In this document: positions 8,932 to 17,715 of the stretch, piece after piece
Layout: every line of letters begins with the position of its first letter
How positions within the stretch are numbered: the stretch's first letter is position 1
NCBI GenBank assembly: GCA_902705825.1
Contig: CACSIL010000001.1
Coordinates: 18,907-82,906 of the forward strand
Reading direction: 5' to 3'
Length of the DNA stretch: 64,000 nucleotides
DNA from: Halioglobus japonicus
GTDB taxonomy: Bacteria; Pseudomonadota; Gammaproteobacteria; Pseudomonadales; Halieaceae
Program-made: the position numbers and the translations under genes
The notes under the pieces: generated by a model
Told to the model about the DNA's origin: nothing
Database searches by the model: none
What the model saw: only the letters and a program-made list of their open reading frames with translations

Positions 8932-10317
8932 TTATGGGGTGTCGGCAATGTGGCCGATAACCGTTATCGACCCGCCTTTCTCCGCGGCGACAGCGACCAG
9001 GTTGCGCTGGGCTATGGCGACGACACTTTCCGGCCCTTTACCGGTCGGCAGGATTTGCACAAATTCGGGTGCCCGTGGATCGCTAATATCATAGATGACC
9101 ACAAATGAGCCGCGCTCGGAGACAGCAAAAGCATAGTCCCGCGCGCCGAACCGTGCGGAAGTGATGCCCTCTACTTCGATACCCCTGACATCAGAGCGCT
9201 CGTCAGGATAGAGGCCCAGTTCATTTGCACGACGTTCAATTTCGCCGCCATCGTCCCAGACAAATTCGCCGTTAAGCGTCCAGATGGAAAAACCGCGGCC
9301 GCCAGTCAGAGACAGTTCACCCTCATCTGCGCTGAGTATGAACTCACCATCGGGTGTAAAACTTATCGCATCGGGAAAACGTGTTCCCGCGAGAGGCTGC
9401 GTGGTGGCATCCGTGGGGTAACTCTGCACCAGTTTCACATTGCCGTCATTCTGTAGATCCGCAGGGCGCGGGGATGCGATACCCAGGTTGAAGGCGCCGG
9501 TGATTTTCCCCGCCAGATAGTCCACCAGAACAATGCCATTGTTTTCCTGCAGCGATACCGCCGCAAGCTGCTTACTGTGAGCGATGGCAACATACTCAGG
9601 CTGGGGGTCATTGATATTCAACATCTGGGCATTGCGCAACAAGGTCTCTTCAAGTGGTAATGTCGTCAGTCTGTAGTGCTGGGGATTTGCTGGGTTGATT
9701 GTGACGATCTGTATTGCGCCCTTCTCACTGATGTCGTTGGGATGGCCGGGAGCATCGCTTGCCACAACCTTGCCATCGACAACAATCAACGGCTCGTTCT
9801 CGATAGCGATTACCCCCACCAGATCATCCCCGGAGCGGGTTACGGCAATGCTGTCGGGGTGATGGCCAATGCCCATCAGGGAGGATACTGACGCGTTGGC
9901 CGGATCGCGCAAATCAATCAGCGCGAGCACGCCCGGCAGGCGCGGATCAATCGGCTTCTTTGCGGCCTTCGGTTTGCTTGCATAAACAACGGCCAGTGCC
10001 CAATTCCCATCCGGGCTGACGCCAACGCTGGTAGGCTCTCCTGGCATATCGAGTGAAACGACGGTCTTCGCGTTTGCGGGGTCTGTCAGGTCAACGACAT
10101 CGATGCTGCTCTGTGTACTATTGGTATGCACAAGGTATCTGCCGCCCGCTGCTGCCTGCATGATCTCAGCATTGCCATCTACCTTGAATTCACTGATCGT
10201 TTCAAATCGATTGGCCGCGGTAGCAGCGTAGCTGGCGGATGATTCATCGTGCAGTTGCAACAGGGTCATTGCGAGGGAGCCGACGATTGCAAAGAGCTGG
10301 ATGGGGCGGCGTGACAT
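8932..10317 (-). CDS. Secreted beta-propeller protein (choice-of-anchor/LVIVD type)
   Basis: A 461-residue exported protein. I chose the ATG at 10317 because it opens into a hydrophobic signal (RRPIQLFAIVGSLAMTLLQL); the frame extends 13 codons further. The body has repeated blades with phrases such as IDVVDLTDPANAKTV, VGVSPDGNWALAV, ALIDLRDPANASV and FVVIYDISDPRAPEFV. This is the pattern of LVIVD or choice-of-anchor beta-propellers found in cell-surface proteins. No catalytic motif is evident. It converges on the metallophosphoesterase gene with a 77-base gap. Function is unknown; ligand or protein binding at the envelope is the safest guess. Confidence 0.78.
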   Translation of the reverse strand: MSRRPIQLFAIVGSLAMTLLQLHDESSASYAATAANRFETISEFKVDGNAEIMQAAAGGRYLVHTNSTQSSIDVVDLTDPANAKTVVSLDMPGEPTSVGVSPDGNWALAVVYASKPKAAKKPIDPRLPGVLALIDLRDPANASVSSLMGIGHHPDSIAVTRSGDDLVGVIAIENEPLIVVDGKVVASDAPGHPNDISEKGAIQIVTINPANPQHYRLTTLPLEETLLRNAQMLNINDPQPEYVAIAHSKQLAAVSLQENNGIVLVDYLAGKITGAFNLGIASPRPADLQNDGNVKLVQSYPTDATTQPLAGTRFPDAISFTPDGEFILSADEGELSLTGGRGFSIWTLNGEFVWDDGGEIERRANELGLYPDERSDVRGIEVEGITSARFGARDYAFAVSERGSFVVIYDISDPRAPEFVQILPTGKGPESVVAIAQRNLVAVAAEKGGSITVIGHIADTP

Positions 10318-10520
10318 AGTAATTTCCCGGGGTCCGAAGGCAAGTTGATCGCCCATCGGCGACAGGCCAAAGTGTACTGTAAACCGTGATATTTTCGTAA
10401 ATTTTGTCCGGGTATCGGATGTGCCTGCCCTTGCTGTCAGTGGCTGCTTGCCTTGTGTTTGTCATAAAAGGTTCACACGATAGCAACCGTTCTGAAATGT
10501 GCGCTGTTTACGATAGCCCC

Positions 10521-10805
10521 ATGAACATTAAACAGACAAGATTATCCGGGGAAGCGCGTGGTATCACTACAGCGCTGGTGCTGGGTGTCGCGCTGTACGG
10601 CGCTGCGACGGGTATCGAAAGATCCTCCGTAGGGCAGGGCTTGCAAACCGTCGCTCACACCGATGTCAGCACCTCTCTGAGCGCTAAAAAGACCTGTATT
10701 ATGCTCGCCTGGCACCAGCAATCGGGTGCTGTTGATCGTGCCCAGTGTGCGCAATACCGAGAGCAGTGGAGTGAGCGCCATCAGGTTGTGGCAAGAAACG
10801 ACTAG
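10521..10805 (+). CDS. Possible small membrane protein, unrecognised
   Basis: This 94-residue frame starts at ATG 10521 and carries one hydrophobic stretch near its start (TTALVLGVALYGAATG), then a polar tail with two cysteines. The frame is open back to 10404, but the extra residues look no more gene-like. I see no strong ribosome site before either start and recognise no family. It fills an otherwise gene-free gap between the propeller gene and the next exported protein, which is the main argument for it. It may equally be a chance frame. Confidence 0.35.
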   Translation: MNIKQTRLSGEARGITTALVLGVALYGAATGIERSSVGQGLQTVAHTDVSTSLSAKKTCIMLAWHQQSGAVDRAQCAQYREQWSERHQVVARND

Positions 10806-11040
10806 TCACTTCGCAGGGCGTGGTCGTTCCAGGCCGCTCCTCCCAACTGATCACCAACGCTAGGGTTCTTCCCCGTTTTACGCTAGGCTGGTTCCAGCTG
10901 CGTTTTCTGATGGTATTCTGCCTGTTGTTATGGGTATTGCTTACACCATGTAGTGACGCTACCCTTTAGGCAGTACGCAATCTGGACGACACGCATTCGC
11001 TCACGCGATGACAATAGACACTGGCATGGCAATCAATCTG

Positions 11041-11571
11041 ATGAAACACATAATTCCCTCCGCTCTGGTTCTGCTACTCGCCCTCGGCGCTAATGTAACT
11101 GCAGCCTCTGAAACTGACATCAAGGCCGTCACACTCGATGGTCGTCCGGTCTTGCTGAAAGAAGATCAAACCTGGGAGTTTATGGAAATAGAGCAGGGTG
11201 ATCCGTCTGTCAGCGCTGTGCTGACAGTGACCCGCATATGGGATATGGAGAAAGCCTGCAAGTTACAGTTTCGCCTGCAGAACAACCTGAATTACAGAAT
11301 CAGCACTCTGGTACCCCGTTTGACTATCATGAATAAGGCGGGTGTGGTTTACGACAGTAAATCGATAGCCTTTGCCTCCATCAAGCCGACGAATGACAAG
11401 TACACTGACGTCCAGTTTGAGCGTATCGGTTGTCACGAGATTTCACACGTGAAGGTGCACGGCGCGGCGCATTGCAGAATGGGTGATATCGACCAGTGGA
11501 ATGAGGAAGAGGGCGAGTGCCTCAGTCATATTTACGTAGAGCCCAGCGAACTGATTAACATCTCCAAATAA
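11041..11571 (+). CDS. Exported protein, DUF3157-like
   Basis: The 176-residue product begins with a clear signal peptide (MKHIIPSALVLLLALGANVTAAS). I prefer the ATG at 11041 over the upstream start at 11008 for that reason. Just after the signal is AVTLDGRPVLLKEDQTWEFM, a strand pair I associate with DUF3157-like periplasmic proteins. A domain with four cysteines (in KACKLQF, IGCHEIS, HCRMGD and GECLS) follows, probably forming two disulfides in the periplasm. Function is unknown. It stands alone, converging on the PF10118 hydrolase gene. Confidence 0.7.
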   Translation: MKHIIPSALVLLLALGANVTAASETDIKAVTLDGRPVLLKEDQTWEFMEIEQGDPSVSAVLTVTRIWDMEKACKLQFRLQNNLNYRISTLVPRLTIMNKAGVVYDSKSIAFASIKPTNDKYTDVQFERIGCHEISHVKVHGAAHCRMGDIDQWNEEEGECLSHIYVEPSELINISK

Positions 11572-11606
11572 ACTGATTCAGACGGGCGCTCGTCCGGGGG
11601 ATTCTG

Positions 11607-12443
11607 TTACGCCGGCAGCGCGTCGTGTGATTTCCAGGATTCCAGCAACGGCCGGGTGTCCCTGTCCCAGGGGTGAAAGCCTTCGCGGTAATATTCTTTG
11701 TAGGCGGGCCCTATCCGGCGCAGAATGCCACCCTTGGCGAACAGGAATTTCCAGCCCTCACGCCACAGACGCAAATTCCACAGCTTTTTGTCCTTCCTGA
11801 GCATGTGCACCAGTGCCATGCCTACATCTGCCATCAGGAAAAAAGTTGCCTGGCGCATCGCACTCCTGCGCATCTTCTCCGTCCCGCCCACTGCGCGATA
11901 GACGTCGAACGCGACGGCTTTGTGTTCCATTTCTTCAGCGGCGTGCCATCGCCATAACTCTTGCATCGCACTGTCGGCCGGGCTGACCATCGGGTTTTCG
12001 TCGCACAGCGCCGATTCGGCCAGAATCGCCGTGATGTGTTCTATCGCCGCTGTCGCTGCCAGGCGCTGCATTGGTGTCAGGAATTTATAGCCGCGCTGTA
12101 TGTTTCTTTCGAGGCGTCCCTCCATGACTTGCAGGTCATAGCCGCGCTGACGGCACAGCGACTCGTTGTAGCGCTGGTGCTCGCGGCGGTGAAACCCCTC
12201 CTGCCCGCAGAAACCGCGAATGTCTTCTTTCAGTTTTGGATCTTCGATGCGATCAGAAAAATGGCGTACGCTGTCGATGAAGAATTTCTCTCCCAGCGGA
12301 AAAGTGATCGACATGGCGTTAAACCAGGCGGTTTTGAAAGCGTGATTATCAAACCAGTCCCGCGCCAGGCAGTGAGCAATATCGAACTCCCTGTTACGCG
12401 GGGTCAGGGTAACGTCGCTGGGTGTCAGGGATACAGTTGACAT
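11607..12443 (-). CDS. Predicted metal-dependent hydrolase, PF10118 family
   Basis: This 278-residue protein matches the PF10118 group of predicted metal-dependent hydrolases. It is a helical, ferritin-like protein with paired acidic/histidine motifs: GFCGQEGFHRREHQRYN around residue 75, AAIEHITAI around 135 and WHAAEEMEHKAVAFDVY around 175. The metal-ligand spacing suggests a dinuclear centre. The ATG at 12443 follows an AGGAG ribosome site; the same frame stays open to 12920, but that part is antisense to an SDR gene and has unnatural composition. It is about 140 bases downstream of the SDR on the same strand, so co-transcription is possible. The reaction is unknown. Confidence 0.82.
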   Translation of the reverse strand: MSTVSLTPSDVTLTPRNREFDIAHCLARDWFDNHAFKTAWFNAMSITFPLGEKFFIDSVRHFSDRIEDPKLKEDIRGFCGQEGFHRREHQRYNESLCRQRGYDLQVMEGRLERNIQRGYKFLTPMQRLAATAAIEHITAILAESALCDENPMVSPADSAMQELWRWHAAEEMEHKAVAFDVYRAVGGTEKMRRSAMRQATFFLMADVGMALVHMLRKDKKLWNLRLWREGWKFLFAKGGILRRIGPAYKEYYREGFHPWDRDTRPLLESWKSHDALPA

Positions 12444-12586
12444 GCTTTGAACTCCTGCCGAATTTGCCTGTTGTGTAAGTGTAATGCGAAATCGGGTAGA
12501 CAAAGCAGTCAAAAATGGCCAAATTTGGGTTCTCTGGAGGCGTGGCGGCCCCTGAGTGCCAGAAGTGGGTTTTCGCTGTAGGAAAC

Positions 12587-13387
12587 TTACCCCATTCCGC
12601 CCCAGGCGCGTGGCATCTGCATATTCAGCCGCTCCAGACCGCCGTTGACCCCCAGAATTTCGCCGGTGACATAACTTGCCGCCGGCGTGCAGAGGTAGAG
12701 CGCTCCCATTGCGATATCCTCCACTTCCCCCAGTCGCGCCATCGGTGTCAGGTCCACCATCATCTGCTCGACTTCCGGTGTGAGCACTGTGTTGAGTGCA
12801 TCGGTTTTGGTGGAACCGACGGCGATGGCATTGACGCGTACTTTGGGGGCGAATTCCTGCGCCAGTTCCTGCGTCAGCAGTGACAGGGCGCCCTTGGCCG
12901 TGCCGTAGGCGGAAAAGCAAGGCGTCGGCTTGTGCCCGGCGATGGAGGAGATATTAAGGATCGCACCGCCACCGACGGATTCAACCATCAGCGGCGCGCA
13001 GATACGGGAGAGCTCAAAGGCCGTGCTTACGTTGAAGCGAAAAGCGCCCTCGAACTCGCGCGCAGTAGTTTGTGACACCGGTTTGGGCGGAAAGCCACCG
13101 GCGTTGTTCACCAGGATATCAATGCGCCCGAACTCGGCCATGGTGCGATCGGCGAGATTTTGTAACTGGTCGAAATCCAGCACGTCGGTTTGCACCACCA
13201 GCGCGCGTCGCCCCATTGATGTGATCTCTGCCGCCACGCTCTGAAGGTCAGACACGGTGCGTGCCCCTATCACCACATCGGCTCCGGCTTCTGCAAATGC
13301 CTTGGCGATTGCTGCGCCTATACCTTTACCGGCACCGGTTACGACGGCGACTTTACCGTCCAGTTTGAAATTATCTAAAATTGACAC
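12587..13387 (-). CDS. SDR family oxidoreductase
   Basis: A 266-residue classical short-chain dehydrogenase/reductase. The cofactor motif TGAGKGIG is at about residue 17, with VNNAG near 91, catalytic Ser in LNISSIAG, and YGTAK supplying the Tyr and Lys. The C-terminal VTGEILGVNGG is the usual SDR ending. The residue after strand 2 (GARTVS) suggests NADPH preference, but that is weak. Members reduce or oxidise alcohols and ketones, often in lipid or xenobiotic metabolism. It lies between the PF10118 hydrolase and a lipase-like lipoprotein, all on the minus strand with gaps of 51 to 143 bases. Confidence 0.88.
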   Translation of the reverse strand: MSILDNFKLDGKVAVVTGAGKGIGAAIAKAFAEAGADVVIGARTVSDLQSVAAEITSMGRRALVVQTDVLDFDQLQNLADRTMAEFGRIDILVNNAGGFPPKPVSQTTAREFEGAFRFNVSTAFELSRICAPLMVESVGGGAILNISSIAGHKPTPCFSAYGTAKGALSLLTQELAQEFAPKVRVNAIAVGSTKTDALNTVLTPEVEQMMVDLTPMARLGEVEDIAMGALYLCTPAASYVTGEILGVNGGLERLNMQMPRAWGGMG

Positions 13388-13438
13388 GCTGTTTCTCCTC
13401 AGGGTTGATTTGCCTATCGGCCATGACTCTGCTGTGAT

Positions 13439-15385
13439 CTATTGCAGGTTGCGGTTGATAAAAGCCAGCAGCGGAACGATCACATTATTGGTCTCGTCAT
13501 CATCTGCGGTAAGTATGTCCAGGTGTGCATAGCCTTCAGATATATACGCTTCGAAGCCACCGCTGACATCCCCGAAGGTAGGAAAAGCCTCACTCGGGTT
13601 AGCCTCATCCAGTACCCGTGGCGTTATGCCGTCGCAACTGGGCGCCATACAGGGGCCGATGGCAGCGGCAAAACGGAGCCAGGACGCCGGTACGGGTGTC
13701 AGCCCGTTGCTACCGCCAAACCCGATAACCGGAATATCGATGTTCAAAGCCTGCGTGCGGTTGTCTATGTCGGTGCGCCCACGCCCCAGCGGCGGCGGGG
13801 CAGACAGCGCGGTTGTGTCCAGCCCGAGTCCGTTCGTCACGCCCAGGCCGGAGGAGGGGTAATACCAATCCAGAAAATTGGTTGCGCCGCGAAAGAACCC
13901 CGGCACTATGCTGCGCTCCAGATCGGTGGCTTCTACTTCCACTCCCCACTTTGTGATCTCGGCCAGCGATTGCGGTGCCGGTCCATTGTCGACCAGCGCC
14001 TGAGGTGGCTGTGTTTCACCCTTGCTGAGCCAGGTGGCAACGCCGTCGACCACGGGGCCTTGGAAACCTACAGAGGTGGCGAGAAAGCTGGCAGCAGCGG
14101 CCGCGAGACCATCATCGTCGATGAACTTACCCAGTAGGGTGATCGATGAAGCGGGAGTATTGCCGACCAGCGCTGTCAGAATATTGAGCTGTGGTACCTG
14201 CGCGATTACATTGTTTCCCGGTATCCCGTCGAAGTCGTGCTGCAGCAGCGAGGCAACCGTTTCGTCGTTGCTTGACGCATCCATTGCGTTGACTTCGGAG
14301 GCGGCAAACAGTTGAGTGGACAGCAATCCGGGGATCTCCGAAAACGCCAGTTCAGGCTCGACGCAGGACGAATTGTCGAATGCAGCGCAATCGGCAGCGG
14401 CTGTCTCGACAGTGCACGCGGTCTGACCATCGATACAGCGCGGCATCTGGTCACGCACAGCACCGTATAGGCCACCGTCAAATCGCGCTTCTATCAAATC
14501 CAGAGTGGCTTCATCAACGGGTTCCGATGACAGACCGGCACCGCCTCCTTCCAGTAATATCAGGCCTCGAACCTTTTTGTAGCCGGGCTCTGGCGCACCG
14601 CCGCTGAGGTTGAAGTCGGTGGCCGCATAGCGTGCGGTATAGCCGGTGCCAGCGGAGTGGCCACCCAGAAAAACATTGCCGTTGCGCGCCACGCCTAAGG
14701 CCGCCTCGATAATGGCATCGATATCCTGTGAGTGCACCAGCGGCGTCCACTGGGCCATAAAGGCGGTATCCGTGCTGCTATTGTGAAACACCGCGCGACG
14801 GTTGGGGCCGTCTACCAGTGCCTGGCTGAGTTCGAGACCCACGGCATCGCCGAAAAGAAAATCCAGCCCGACGACCGGATCGTTAAGTTCTTCTGCAATG
14901 TCCAGGCCCACCGTATCTTCCAGATGATTGGAGCGGCGATCGACAGCCCAAACCTCCAGTACCAGGCTAGTCTCGGCGGTGGCTCGTCGCAGCAAGTTCT
15001 CGGCCAGTGGATAGTAGTTTGCCGCGCCGCCTTCAAACCCCGGGACTAACACCAGAATGCCATCCGGTTGCATACCGTCTTTATCCGACAGGAAGTAGCG
15101 CGTGTAGCGGGCCTGATTGAAGTTGATCTCACGGGTGCCGAACTGGCGCAGCAGGTTTGCGTTGTCGACCACCACCCCCGGTGTCCCCGGCGTGAATGCC
15201 GGAGTGGCTTTACTGGGGATATTGACAGTCTCCTGGGAAAAGAGGCTGGGCGGCATGACGGGGGGCTCTGTCGGTGGCACTACTGGAGAGTCGGCGGTGG
15301 AGCCTTCGTTGTTGTTACTGTTGGAGCAGGCAAGCAAAATACTGCTTGTGAGTAAAATGCCAAGTAGCCGGGTAAAAGTATTCAT
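13439..15385 (-). CDS. Large lipase-like lipoprotein (alpha/beta hydrolase)
   Basis: A 648-residue lipid-anchored hydrolase. The ATG at 15385 begins a lipoprotein signal ending LLAC (Cys at residue 20); the frame continues to 15457 without a better start. A Ser/Pro-rich linker leads to an alpha/beta hydrolase fold with DGILVLVPGFEGGAANYYP (oxyanion-hole strand) and LGGHSAGTGY, placing the nucleophile Ser near residue 244. A late AYISEGYAHLDIL may provide the catalytic His. Two cysteine-rich insertions around residues 310-340 and 590-600 suggest disulfides, consistent with export. The substrate is unknown; a lipid or polymer ester is plausible. Confidence 0.78.
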   Translation of the reverse strand: MNTFTRLLGILLTSSILLACSNSNNNEGSTADSPVVPPTEPPVMPPSLFSQETVNIPSKATPAFTPGTPGVVVDNANLLRQFGTREINFNQARYTRYFLSDKDGMQPDGILVLVPGFEGGAANYYPLAENLLRRATAETSLVLEVWAVDRRSNHLEDTVGLDIAEELNDPVVGLDFLFGDAVGLELSQALVDGPNRRAVFHNSSTDTAFMAQWTPLVHSQDIDAIIEAALGVARNGNVFLGGHSAGTGYTARYAATDFNLSGGAPEPGYKKVRGLILLEGGGAGLSSEPVDEATLDLIEARFDGGLYGAVRDQMPRCIDGQTACTVETAAADCAAFDNSSCVEPELAFSEIPGLLSTQLFAASEVNAMDASSNDETVASLLQHDFDGIPGNNVIAQVPQLNILTALVGNTPASSITLLGKFIDDDGLAAAAASFLATSVGFQGPVVDGVATWLSKGETQPPQALVDNGPAPQSLAEITKWGVEVEATDLERSIVPGFFRGATNFLDWYYPSSGLGVTNGLGLDTTALSAPPPLGRGRTDIDNRTQALNIDIPVIGFGGSNGLTPVPASWLRFAAAIGPCMAPSCDGITPRVLDEANPSEAFPTFGDVSGGFEAYISEGYAHLDILTADDDETNNVIVPLLAFINRNLQ

Positions 15386-15434
15386 AGCGCACCGTCTAAT
15401 TTTTATGCTGGAGGGTATGTTTACACTATAGGAT

Positions 15435-15453
15435 ACGCCAACGCTATTGGCGT
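15435..15453. promoter_or_regulatory. Inverted repeat, possible operator
   Basis: A perfect 7+7 inverted repeat (ACGCCAA, 5-base spacer, TTGGCGT) lies 50 bases upstream of the lipase-like lipoprotein start and 110 bases upstream of the divergent MBL gene. Size and symmetry suit a dimeric repressor such as a TetR- or LysR-type protein. No regulator gene is adjacent, so the binding partner is unknown. Confidence 0.35.
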
Positions 15454-15562
15454 TCACCTACGGCACATTATTTTCAGCTGTTCGGTGCACCTATGCTAAC
15501 CTCGCAAGAGGTGGCGGGCGAGGCAGAGCCCATTTCCCTATACTCAGCAAGGATGCAGTTGC

Positions 15563-16381
15563 ATGCGATTACCCCTGAAATACCTCGCGCTATTGTTAAT
15601 GTGTATCTCCCTTCACGTCGGCGCAGCCCCTAAACTCTATGTGTTTGACTGTGGCAGGGTGCTGCTCGATGACCTTGCGATGTTCAATATCAAGCCGGAA
15701 GAATCGGATGTCCGCGAGCTGTTTGTCCCCTGCTATATCGTCCGGCATGACGATGGCATACTTTTTTGGGACGGTGGTCTACCCCGCGCAGTGGTGGGCA
15801 GTGAACCGCCCGCATCCGACTCGGGCCCAACCATGCAATACGAGCGCTGGATAATCGATCAAATGGCGGATATGGGCCTCAGCCCCGCGGATATTACCCA
15901 TGCGGCCTATTCCCACCTGCATTTCGATCACTCGGGGGCGGCCAATGCTCTGGTGGAGAACACTGTGCTCATGCAAAAGGCAGAGTGGGAGAGTGCTTTT
16001 GATGAAGATCTGGAGTTTGTCGATTCCGGTTCCTATGCAGGATTGCAGCAGGCCAAACTACAATTGATCGACGGCGATCACGATGTCTTCGGGGACGGCA
16101 GCGTGCAGCTTATCTATACGCCTGGCCACACACCCGGGCACCAGAGTTTGTTGGTGATGCTGGAGAAAACCGGGCCGGTCGTCCTGTCCGGTGATTTGTA
16201 CCACACTCGAGCCAATCGCACTTTGCGCCGAGTGCCCACATTCAATTACAGCGCAGAACAGACGCTGGAATCCATGGACAAAATGGACAGGCTGCTGGCA
16301 GAAACAGGGGCTACACTATGGATAGAGCACGATAAGGCGCTGGCGGATACGCTGAAGAAGGCCCCCGCCTATTACGATTGA
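15563..16381 (+). CDS. Exported metallo-beta-lactamase-fold hydrolase, lactonase-like
   Basis: This 272-residue protein starts with a signal peptide (MRLPLKYLALLLMCISLHVGAA). It then carries a complete MBL-fold metal site: HLHFDHSG (HxHxDH) near residue 118, GHTPGHQS, LSGDLYH and a final IEHDK. The segment order and the FWDGGLP strand are close to AiiA/AttM-type N-acyl homoserine lactone lactonases. Those are usually cytoplasmic, so an exported version could act on extracellular or periplasmic lactones or esters. The substrate is inferred, not shown. The gene is followed 42 bases later by an SDR on the same strand. Confidence 0.8.
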   Translation: MRLPLKYLALLLMCISLHVGAAPKLYVFDCGRVLLDDLAMFNIKPEESDVRELFVPCYIVRHDDGILFWDGGLPRAVVGSEPPASDSGPTMQYERWIIDQMADMGLSPADITHAAYSHLHFDHSGAANALVENTVLMQKAEWESAFDEDLEFVDSGSYAGLQQAKLQLIDGDHDVFGDGSVQLIYTPGHTPGHQSLLVMLEKTGPVVLSGDLYHTRANRTLRRVPTFNYSAEQTLESMDKMDRLLAETGATLWIEHDKALADTLKKAPAYYD

Positions 16382-16423
16382 TCAGCGCACAGATCAACCG
16401 GAACACGAGAGGAGTAGGCAGGT

Positions 16424-17161
16424 TTGAACAACGTAGCTATGGTTACCGGTGGCGCCCGGCGAATCGGGCGGGCAATTGCCAGCCATTTACATACCATCGG
16501 ATTTGATATCGCGCTGCACTATCGCAGCTCTTCAGAATCCGCGCAGGCGTTGGCCGAGGAGCTGTGCGGCAAACGGCCCGATTCCTGTCGCTTGTTTCAG
16601 GCCGATTTACAGGATGAGATGCAAATCAGCGCACTGGCCAGTGAAGTGCTTGCCTGCTCGCCATCTATCGAGCTGCTGGTGAACAATGCCTCCAGCTATT
16701 CACCCTCGCCCATCCAGACGTGTACGCCAGAGCAGTTTGATAGTTTGCTGGGCGCCAACCTGCGCGGCCCCTATTTCCTGATTCAGGCGCTGTTGTCCCG
16801 AATGCGTTCCGGCACGGCCAGCATAGTCAATATCCTGGATATACACATGGATATTCCGCTGCGGGACTTCAATGCCTACGGTGCAAGCAAGGCGGGGCTG
16901 GCGTCTTTGACGCGCAGTCTCGCTGTGGATCTGGGGCCGGATATCCGCGTCAACGGGGTCGCGCCAGGCGCCATACTGTGGCCTGAAGACGATGACAGCT
17001 ACGATGATGATATGCGCGAACACACCGTGCAACAGACGCCGCTGAAACGTCTGGGTGACCCCATGGATATCGCTCGTACGGTGGGGTTTTTAGCCTGTGA
17101 TGCGCCGTTTATCACCGGCCAGATTATTACGGTGGATGGCGGCAGGAGCCTGGTCAGTTAG
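16424..17161 (+). CDS. SDR, pteridine reductase-like
   Basis: A 245-residue SDR whose cofactor motif reads TGGARRIG, the arginine-rich form typical of NADPH-dependent pteridine reductases and FolM. It also has LLVNNASSY, a YGASK catalytic pair and the ending ITGQIITVDGGRSL. Catalytic Ser is not obvious: the strand reads IVNILDIHMD, with Asp in place of the usual Ser, as in the pteridine reductase group. This supports reduction of dihydro- or tetrahydro-pterins over a generic alcohol dehydrogenase. The start is TTG at 16424, 9 bases after GAGAGGAG. It probably shares a transcript with the MBL gene. Confidence 0.82.
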   Translation: MNNVAMVTGGARRIGRAIASHLHTIGFDIALHYRSSSESAQALAEELCGKRPDSCRLFQADLQDEMQISALASEVLACSPSIELLVNNASSYSPSPIQTCTPEQFDSLLGANLRGPYFLIQALLSRMRSGTASIVNILDIHMDIPLRDFNAYGASKAGLASLTRSLAVDLGPDIRVNGVAPGAILWPEDDDSYDDDMREHTVQQTPLKRLGDPMDIARTVGFLACDAPFITGQIITVDGGRSLVS

Positions 17162-17173
17162 CGCTGCTATTGC

Positions 17174-17599
17174 TTACCAGACCAGCAGGGCCGCGCGCAC
17201 GATCAGCGTGATAAGAACCAGCGAGGACAGACTGAACAGTACAAAGCGTATTTCGATCTTGTTCCACAGTGTCTGGTGCAGGGTGTGGACGACGCGCAAG
17301 CCGACATAACACCACGCCAGCGTGACATTCAAGCCCTCGCCCGCGCCCAACAGTGCCAGTGTCAGGGCAACGGCGTAGAACATCACGGGTTGTTGCAGCA
17401 GGTGATTGTAGTTGTCCGCCTTCCAGCGCACTCTGGGTGGCAGTTCGGACATCTGCTGGCCGTTGGGAAGATTCTGGTCCATCTTCATGCCGGCCTTGCT
17501 AATGGCCGGGATTCGAGTGACATACATCCACGCCCAGACTACGCTGGTCAGTAATAACAGGGCGATAACCGGGGACAGGATTTCAGTAGATACGGGCAT
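17174..17599 (-). CDS. MAPEG family membrane protein
   Basis: A 141-residue protein with four hydrophobic helices and the MAPEG signature: RVRWKADNYNHLLQQPVMFYAVAL in the first loop and helix 2 (key residues N, H, E/Q, P) and YVGLRVVHTLHQ further on. The family includes membrane glutathione transferases and eicosanoid enzymes; bacterial members mostly lack a defined substrate. It lies in the inner membrane. Together with three soluble GSTs in the window it hints at a glutathione-rich lifestyle, but there is no operon connection. Confidence 0.85.
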   Translation of the reverse strand: MPVSTEILSPVIALLLLTSVVWAWMYVTRIPAISKAGMKMDQNLPNGQQMSELPPRVRWKADNYNHLLQQPVMFYAVALTLALLGAGEGLNVTLAWCYVGLRVVHTLHQTLWNKIEIRFVLFSLSSLVLITLIVRAALLVW

Positions 17600-17715
17600 G
17601 GCGCTTTCCTTTTTATTGCTTGAATGGTGCGGTTACAGTGACGTGATGCACGGGAGTATTGCAAAGTATTGGGTATCTGCGGCCCTGCTGTCCAGTACAG
17701 CCTGTCCCATAATGC

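Noticed and set aside
12444-12920. N-terminal extension of the PF10118 hydrolase frame
   Set aside because: Lies under the SDR gene, has unnatural Arg/Gly/Thr-rich composition and no start signal; the AGGAG-ATG at 12443 fits the family start.
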